From Clostridia bacterium (GTDB lineage: Bacteria; Bacillota; Peptococcia; Peptococcales; SKKY01), in NCBI GenBank assembly GCA_007123515.1, contig SKKY01000159.1:1-34697 (forward strand): DNA of 34,697 bases, in the 5' to 3' direction. Within the stretch, counting starts at the first letter, position 1; every line of letters starts with the position of its first letter. Both the position numbers and the translations under genes were made by a program. Shown piece by piece: positions 30,776 through 34,697 of the stretch. Under the pieces are notes generated by a model, which was not told where the DNA came from, searched no databases, and was given only the letters and a program-made list of their open reading frames with translations.

Positions 30776-31762
30776 TTACCAGCTATGTGGTGGGCTTTGC
30801 CTTCTTTCAAGCAAAAGATCGAAGTGGCTGTGCCTGAACATATGAGAGGTTACATGTAGATCCGTTTTTGCCCTGAGCCTGCGGAAAAGGCTCATAACAT
30901 CTTCGTATTCCAGTGGCTGATATTTCTTGTCTCCCGATATTTTGATTAGCACATAGTTAGTGTCTACTTCATCGGTGTGATACTCCGCTATGTAATCAAA
31001 GAAAAGGTTGATTAGATCGGCTGAAACATCTACAGTGCGAGGACTGCATACGGTCTTGATTTCAGCAAGGTTGGGCAGTTCCCCCCGATCCTGCAGATGT
31101 ATTTTTTGAGCATCGGGTTCAACATCTTCTAACCATAAGGACAGCGCCTCCGAAATCCTAAAGCCCGTTTCCCAGAGTAAATTTATTAAGAACTTGTCCC
31201 TTAGGTTCTTGCAGGCGTTTAATAATTTTTCTACCTGTTCCTTGCTTAAGGTAGCAACATTTCTTTTGGGTTCTTGCAGTTTTAAGATTTTTGCTGTAAT
31301 AGGCTTGTCCTTATTGATGTGGTGAAGAAACCCCTTAAAACTTCTCCTGCTTCCTGAAACGGTTTTTTTAAGCTTCTCCGACAGTTGGATACTGTAGTCT
31401 TCATGCCTCATTAAGTAATCGTAAAAGTTAAGGACAGTAGATATTATCGTGTTTATCGTAGCTGGACTCCGTTTAGATTGAACGGGTTTTACAGGGGTAA
31501 TTTTGGAGCTGCTGTAAGGGTTTTTTAGCCACCTCACAAATGAAGCCATATCATCTATGCCAACTTCCCGATAGTCCAGCCCTTCTTGATTTAAAAACTC
31601 AAAAAACAGCTTCAAATGCTGGCAGTAACAGCGGAGGCTGTTTCTCGCTGCCTCACTGTTGTCTTTAAACTTAATATATTTCATCACTGGAATAACTGGC
31701 TTTCCTTCTTCATCTACCAGCATGTATCTAGTTCTGTCATCTGCTGTAGCAACAGTCACCAC
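30776..31762 (-). pseudogene. 3'-truncated tnpA, tyrosine recombinase of a Tn554-type transposon
   Basis: A 328-residue open frame that matches the TnpA recombinase: an N-terminal SAM-like DNA-binding domain (about 25-125) and a catalytic domain with R204 in ETGFRISEAL (numbered from the TTG at 31768), K238 and the H309-x2-R312 box in SHMFRHSH. Right after HSH the family resemblance stops, and 15 unrelated residues end the frame. The second His/Trp and the nucleophilic Tyr, expected within the next 35 residues, are absent, so it should be inactive. A deletion joining the middle of tnpA to the end of tnpB explains the loss of both. GTG 31762 is spaced best from GAAGGG; TTG 31768 is possible. 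Confidence 0.8.
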
Positions 31763-31868
31763 TTTCAATTCCCTTCACCACCAAGACAGGAAGATTAAGT
31801 ATATTCATACTATACTACACATACTATATATTTATAATACTTATATGTATATTATTAAGTAAAAATAT

Positions 31869-31911
31869 AGAGGGATAAATCTTCTTGTAATACGTAGAAG
31901 ACTATCCCTCT
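31869..31911. repeat. Long hairpin (about 15 bp)
   Basis: AGAGGGATA and TCTTCT on the left (31869-31885) pair with AGAAGA and TATCCCTCT on the right (31896-31911), with a small bulge and a 10-base loop. No T run on either side, so a simple terminator is unlikely. Confidence 0.7.
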
Positions 31912-31998
31912 AACTAGTACAGATAACTAAAGCAATGGGATTCTTGAGTGATTAAACGCCATTCTGTTTCCAGTAGACAAGTATAACCTCAAGCTAAG

Positions 31999-32012
31999 GG
32001 CATGCGCATGCC
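31999..32012. repeat. Perfect 14-base palindrome
   Basis: GGCATGCGCATGCC reads the same on both strands, GC-rich within AT-rich DNA. Could be a recombination or protein-binding site. Confidence 0.55.
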
Positions 32013-32021
32013 ATTGTCCTT

Positions 32022-32049
32022 CCTAAGACAGTACATGTAGTATCTTAGG
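32022..32049. repeat. 28-base near-perfect palindrome
   Basis: CCTAAGA and TCTTAGG arms enclose a TACATGTA core, with two mismatched positions. The centre is uninterrupted, more like an operator or recombinase site than a terminator. Confidence 0.55.
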
Positions 32050-32191
32050 CTGATAGACTTTTATCATCTTTTCCCATAGATGGAATGGTCTTATTTTCTA
32101 AGATAAAAATCAAGTTCAGGCTTGATATTTCCTGCAATGAAACCATTTTTACAGATCATTTTGGCGTAGCCTTTTTTTCCAACCGAGTGTC

Positions 32192-32548
32192 TCAGCTAAA
32201 GTCTTGAGCGAACTCTTCAATAGATTGCAACAGTAGTGTGGAAAAATAGGTTAATACAGGTCCACCGCCCATACTAACGGCGACTAGTCCGGCTTCCTGG
32301 ATTTCCTCTTTACTTGCCCCAGCCCGAAAGGCTTCATAGACATGGATCACGACACAATATTTGCATTTGATATGCAAGCCGATCGCAACACTGATTAGCT
32401 CTTTTTCCTTTACACTTAAAGCACCGGCGCTGTTTAAAGCCTTGCTTTGCTCAATAATGGCTCTAGCCGTATCGCGATTATCTTTCATAAATCCTTTAAA
32501 GCCGTCTTTATACTCTTTTAAAATTTCTCTTGGATTTTCCTGCATCAT
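32192..32548 (-). CDS. Carboxymuconolactone decarboxylase / AhpD-like protein
   Basis: A 118-residue all-alpha protein of the CMD family. The AhpD-type motif C62-x2-C65-x3-H69 (KCKYCVVIH) is intact, preceded by KEKELISVAIGLHIKC and followed by AGASKEEIQEA. AhpD-like proteins act as thiol-dependent peroxidase partners; many CMD proteins in anaerobes have no defined substrate. ATGATG at 32548 follows CGGAGGG with a 6-base gap; an in-frame ATG at 32569 lies upstream of this site and is rejected. It is divergent from the RNA methyltransferase gene. Confidence 0.88.
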   Translation of the reverse strand: MMQENPREILKEYKDGFKGFMKDNRDTARAIIEQSKALNSAGALSVKEKELISVAIGLHIKCKYCVVIHVYEAFRAGASKEEIQEAGLVAVSMGGGPVLTYFSTLLLQSIEEFAQDFS

Positions 32549-32666
32549 TATAAACCCTCCGTTAGTCATAGTATTCGATACACTCTGTTATATTACATAC
32601 CCGAATTATGATTTCGTTAAAAATTAAACACGTTTCCAAAAGTAGTAACATTTTGTCTGATGATTC

Positions 32667-32675
32667 TGGTATGAT
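32667..32675 (+). promoter_or_regulatory. Possible extended -10 promoter for the RNA methyltransferase gene
   Basis: TGGTATGAT fits the extended -10 pattern (TGn plus TATGAT); no good -35 is visible. A leader of about 100 bases would result, containing the hairpin at 32709-32756. Confidence 0.4.
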
Positions 32676-32708
32676 AGTATCAGAATTAATTTTATCCGAT
32701 TATGGATT

Positions 32709-32756
32709 AGCTCAATTAACATTTAGATGGAGTTCATACTCCACCTGAATTGAGTT
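32709..32756 (+). promoter_or_regulatory. Two-tier hairpin in the 5' leader of the RNA methyltransferase gene
   Basis: An outer stem pairs AGCTCAATT (32709-32717) with AATTGAGTT (32748-32756). An inner stem pairs TGGAGT (32728-32733) with ACTCCA (32738-32743) around a TCAT tetraloop, extended by two pairs past a mismatch. An asymmetric 7-base internal loop separates them. No T run follows, and the ribosome-binding site lies about 15 bases downstream, so a regulatory leader is more likely than a terminator. Confidence 0.5.
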
Positions 32757-32782
32757 TCACTTTATAACAGAGGGGAAAAATC

Positions 32783-33931
32783 ATGGAGAACTACAGAATT
32801 ATTGTTGCAACCGCTTTCGGCATGGAAGCGACTTGCAAAAGAGAAATGCTGGCACTTGGCTATGAAAAACTGCAGGTGGAAAACGGACGTATTGAGATAG
32901 ACGGTAGTTTTGCCGATATTGCGAAGCTAAGCATCTGGCTTAGAACAGCAGAAAGAATCAAAATTAAAATAGCAGAATTTAGAGCAGAAACCTTCACAGA
33001 ATTATTTGACGGAACAAGAACCGTCAATTGGTCGGACTTTGTCCCAAAAGGGGGAGCATTTCCGGTTGATGCAAAATCTGTAAAGTCAAAGCTTTTTAGT
33101 TTATCGGATTGTCAAAAAATAGTGAAAAAAGCGATGGCGGAAAGTCTAAAAGAAGTAAGGAATGAAGATTGGCTGGATGAATCCGGATCATTATATCGAT
33201 TTGAAGTCAGTATGCTTAATGACATAGCCACGATTACGCTTGATACTTCAGGTCCCGGGCTTCACAAGCGCGGGTACCGTAAATTAGTAGGTTCAGCACC
33301 AATAAAAGAAACCATGGCAGCAGCGATGATTGATTTAAGTTACTGGAATAAAGACAGGCTGTTGTTAGATCCGATGTGCGGATCTGGCACTTTTCCGATA
33401 GAAGCGGCTTTAATAGCCCGAAACATTGCACCGGGGCTTAACAGAACATTTACTGCAGAAACCTGGGGAAATTTTCCGGTCGATGTCTGGAAGAAAGAAC
33501 GAACTGAAGCAAAAAAACAGATCGATTTTGACACAGAATTACAACTATATGGTTACGATTATGACCCGGAAACGATAGAAATTGCAAAAATTAATGCGGA
33601 TGATGCCGGTGTATTGGAAGATATCGTATTCGAACAGAAGGATTTCCTCGCACTTGGGCCAAAGCTCCCCTGGGATTACGGAGTGATGATTACCAATCCC
33701 CCTTACGGAGAGAGGATCGATAAAAGAGATGAAGCCATCCAGATTTACAGAAAATTTGGAGAGTTAATGAGCGATAACCCCACATGGTCATATTACCTTC
33801 TTACATCCAATGAAGATTTTGAAGGAGCCGCAGGCAAAAAAAGTGATCGAAAAAGAAAAATGTTCAACGGAAATATCAGGGTTGATTACTATCAATATTA
33901 TGGTCCAAGACCACCGAGAAAAGAACAATAA
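32783..33931 (+). CDS. THUMP-domain class I SAM-dependent RNA methyltransferase (RlmL/YpsC-like)
   Basis: A 382-residue RNA guanine-N2 methyltransferase of the YpsC/RlmL-N group. The N-terminal ferredoxin-like and THUMP RNA-binding part spans about 1-160. The SAM-binding motif LLLDPMCGSGTFPIEAALIA starts near 193, the middle acidic motif is YGYDYDPETIEIA, and the catalytic ITNPPYGERI is near 302-311. The likely product is an m2G in 23S rRNA, cytoplasmic. ATG follows AGAGGGGA. Monocistronic: a leader hairpin upstream and a palindromic repeat/terminator 40 bases downstream. It lacks the second methyltransferase domain of the E. coli RlmKL fusion, as usual in Firmicutes. Confidence 0.93.
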   Translation: MENYRIIVATAFGMEATCKREMLALGYEKLQVENGRIEIDGSFADIAKLSIWLRTAERIKIKIAEFRAETFTELFDGTRTVNWSDFVPKGGAFPVDAKSVKSKLFSLSDCQKIVKKAMAESLKEVRNEDWLDESGSLYRFEVSMLNDIATITLDTSGPGLHKRGYRKLVGSAPIKETMAAAMIDLSYWNKDRLLLDPMCGSGTFPIEAALIARNIAPGLNRTFTAETWGNFPVDVWKKERTEAKKQIDFDTELQLYGYDYDPETIEIAKINADDAGVLEDIVFEQKDFLALGPKLPWDYGVMITNPPYGERIDKRDEAIQIYRKFGELMSDNPTWSYYLLTSNEDFEGAAGKKSDRKRKMFNGNIRVDYYQYYGPRPPRKEQ

Positions 33932-33945
33932 ACAAAAAAAGCAAT

Positions 33946-34023
33946 CAAGAAGTGTCCCTAACTGGTATACCATCGGGGACGTTTCCCTCTGGTATACCAG
34001 AGGGAAACGTCCCCGATTTTTTT
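33946..34023 (+). repeat. REP/REPIN-like palindromic repeat, copy 2, also a terminator
   Basis: A flank CAAGAAGTGTCCC with an additional GGTATACC (33963-33970) leads into a perfect 46-base palindrome (33972-34017) centred on GGTATACC, then seven T residues (34017-34023). It matches copy 1 (21245-21315) in the opposite orientation with about four differences in the flank. Because of the T run it should terminate the methyltransferase transcript. Confidence 0.9.
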
Positions 34024-34032
34024 ACTTTATCC

Positions 34033-34064
34033 TGTTATAATACAAAATACATTACTGTTATACT
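34033..34064 (+). promoter_or_regulatory. Two tandem extended -10 elements upstream of the glutamate synthase gene
   Basis: TGTTATAAT at 34033-34041 and TGTTATACT at 34056-34064, both with the extended TGn. No convincing -35 boxes. The leader to the ATG would be about 105-130 bases, with no recognised riboswitch. Confidence 0.45.
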
Positions 34065-34175
34065 GTATTACGATTGTATTTTTGTTGTCCAAATTTTTTT
34101 ACGGTGGTACACTTTTTATCCTAGGGTAAGTATTATCTCGGGTTTTACAAATACAACAAGGGGGGATTCGTTATC

Positions 34176-34697
34176 ATGAATAGCTATCCGCAAAAACAAG
34201 GTCTATATAGTCCCGAACTAGAGAAAGATAATTGTGGTGTTGGTTTTGTGGCTAACATTAAAGGAGAGAAGAGTCATCATGTGATTGTTGATGGCCTTCA
34301 GATATTAAAAAAACTTGTCCACAGAGGTGCCACAGGAGCGGATCCGGAAACTGGAGATGGAGCAGGTATTATGATCCAGATTCCTGATGCTTTTCTGCGC
34401 AAGGAGATGGAGAAGGAGGACGTTACTTTACCGGCTGAGGGTGATTATGCCGTAGGAATGATGTTTTTACCAAAAGAACCAAATGCCAGATATTATGCTG
34501 AGGGTGTACTTGAAAGAATTATAGAAGAAGAAGGCCAGGAGTTGTTGGGCTGGAGGATTGTCCCTGTTAATGAAAATTCCTGTGGATTTTCGGCTAGAGG
34601 CACTTGTCCAATTGTCAGTCAGGTTTTTATTGCCCGAAACGGAATGGATGAAGATGCGTTTAATCGTAAGCTCATTATAATCCGTAAACGAGCGGAA
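34176..34697 (+). CDS. gltB: Glutamate synthase large subunit, N-terminal part (cut by the window end)
   Basis: 174 codons are visible before the window ends. The segment DNCGVGFVA marks the N-terminal glutamine amidotransferase (class II, Ntn) domain; C20 should become the N-terminal nucleophile after removal of a 19-residue propeptide. LKKLVHRGATGADPETGDGAGI is the other clear family signature. The full protein should be about 1500 residues and makes glutamate from glutamine and 2-oxoglutarate. ATG 34176 follows AAGGGGGG. Tandem extended -10 boxes lie upstream. The cofactor type and the presence of the small subunit cannot be seen here. Confidence 0.95.
   Translation, partial: MNSYPQKQGLYSPELEKDNCGVGFVANIKGEKSHHVIVDGLQILKKLVHRGATGADPETGDGAGIMIQIPDAFLRKEMEKEDVTLPAEGDYAVGMMFLPKEPNARYYAEGVLERIIEEEGQELLGWRIVPVNENSCGFSARGTCPIVSQVFIARNGMDEDAFNRKLIIIRKRAE

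Larger units (their letters stand above)
30357..31762 (-). mobile_element. Decayed Tn554-like transposon remnant
   Basis: Truncated tnpA plus intact tnpC with no tnpB between them. Outer ends are not defined; the inverted repeat at 30322-30351 and the palindromes at 31869-32049 are possible borders. The lipoprotein gene next to it might be former cargo. Confidence 0.7.
31763..32191. other. Gene-free stretch with three consecutive palindromes
   Basis: About 430 bases without a credible gene. The part nearest tnpA (31790-31868) is very AT-rich and may hold its promoter. Three separate inverted repeats follow at 31869-31911, 31999-32012 and 32022-32049. The remainder up to the AhpD-like gene stop shows nothing I can name. 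Confidence 0.55.

Noticed and set aside
31616..31862. Plus-strand frames opposite the tnpA start
   Set aside because: Antisense to a recognisable recombinase and rich in residues typical of AT-rich noncoding DNA.
34065..34175. Riboswitch or T-box in the glutamate synthase leader
   Set aside because: No T-box sequence or known riboswitch core could be recognised, and no terminator/antiterminator pair is evident.
33952..34179. Frame of 75 codons over the palindrome and gltB leader
   Set aside because: It is produced by repeat sequence and promoter DNA; no ribosome-binding site and no protein-like composition.

Overview
The window looks like chromosomal sequence from a strictly anaerobic, low-GC Bacillota (class Clostridia). 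The main evidence is an HndABCD-type [FeFe] hydrogenase operon, a SCIFF peptide gene with its radical-SAM maturase, a DUF951-rpsF-ssb-rpsR / yybS-rplI-dnaB / purA block in the usual Firmicutes order, frequent GTG and TTG starts, and purine-rich ribosome-binding sites. A BetT-type transporter fits a life under some osmotic stress. I cannot name the species.

Layout. (1) 1-4442: four-subunit NAD(P)-linked [FeFe] hydrogenase (hndA-hndB-hndC-hndD). (2) 4514-5914: membrane-anchored M23 peptidase plus bactofilin, a cell-shape/wall pair closed by a terminator. (3) 6066-9053: CvpA, a YtqA/YhcC-type radical SAM protein, DUF951, then rpsF-ssb-rpsR. (4) 9160-14678: YybS-like membrane protein, rplI, dnaB, a COG2509 flavoprotein and purA. 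(5) 14810-17376: ATP-grasp ligase and FemAB-type transferase, probably a peptidoglycan cross-bridge pair, then tRNA-Lys, tRNA-Glu and tRNA-Phe driven by a consensus promoter inside the end of the fem gene. (6) 17476-20973: minus-strand BetT-like transporter, divergent from a class I flavin disulfide reductase. (7) 21040-24156: scfA, terminator, mobile-looking palindrome, scfB, then a LysM-G5-M23 wall hydrolase. (8) 24232-27947: membrane-anchored FAD oxidoreductase, thioredoxin reductase, a 38-residue membrane peptide and a YycJ-type MBL hydrolase. (9) 28133-32548: an accessory stretch with a GNAT acetyltransferase, an orphan lipoprotein, a decayed Tn554-like element (3'-truncated tnpA, no tnpB, tnpC kept), a palindrome-rich gene-free region and an AhpD-like protein. 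(10) 32783-34697: a THUMP RNA methyltransferase and the start of glutamate synthase, cut by the window edge.

Most genes are housekeeping or redox/cell-envelope genes. The features most worth attention are the SCIFF locus with an extra cysteine in the precursor and stacked hairpins between precursor and maturase; a family of long GGTATACC-centred palindromes (two near-identical inverted copies 12.7 kb apart and one diverged copy); the ATP-grasp/Fem pair; the Tn554 relic beside a cluster of palindromes; and several genes whose real start is not an ATG. I saw no CRISPR array, rRNA, prophage or intact insertion sequence.
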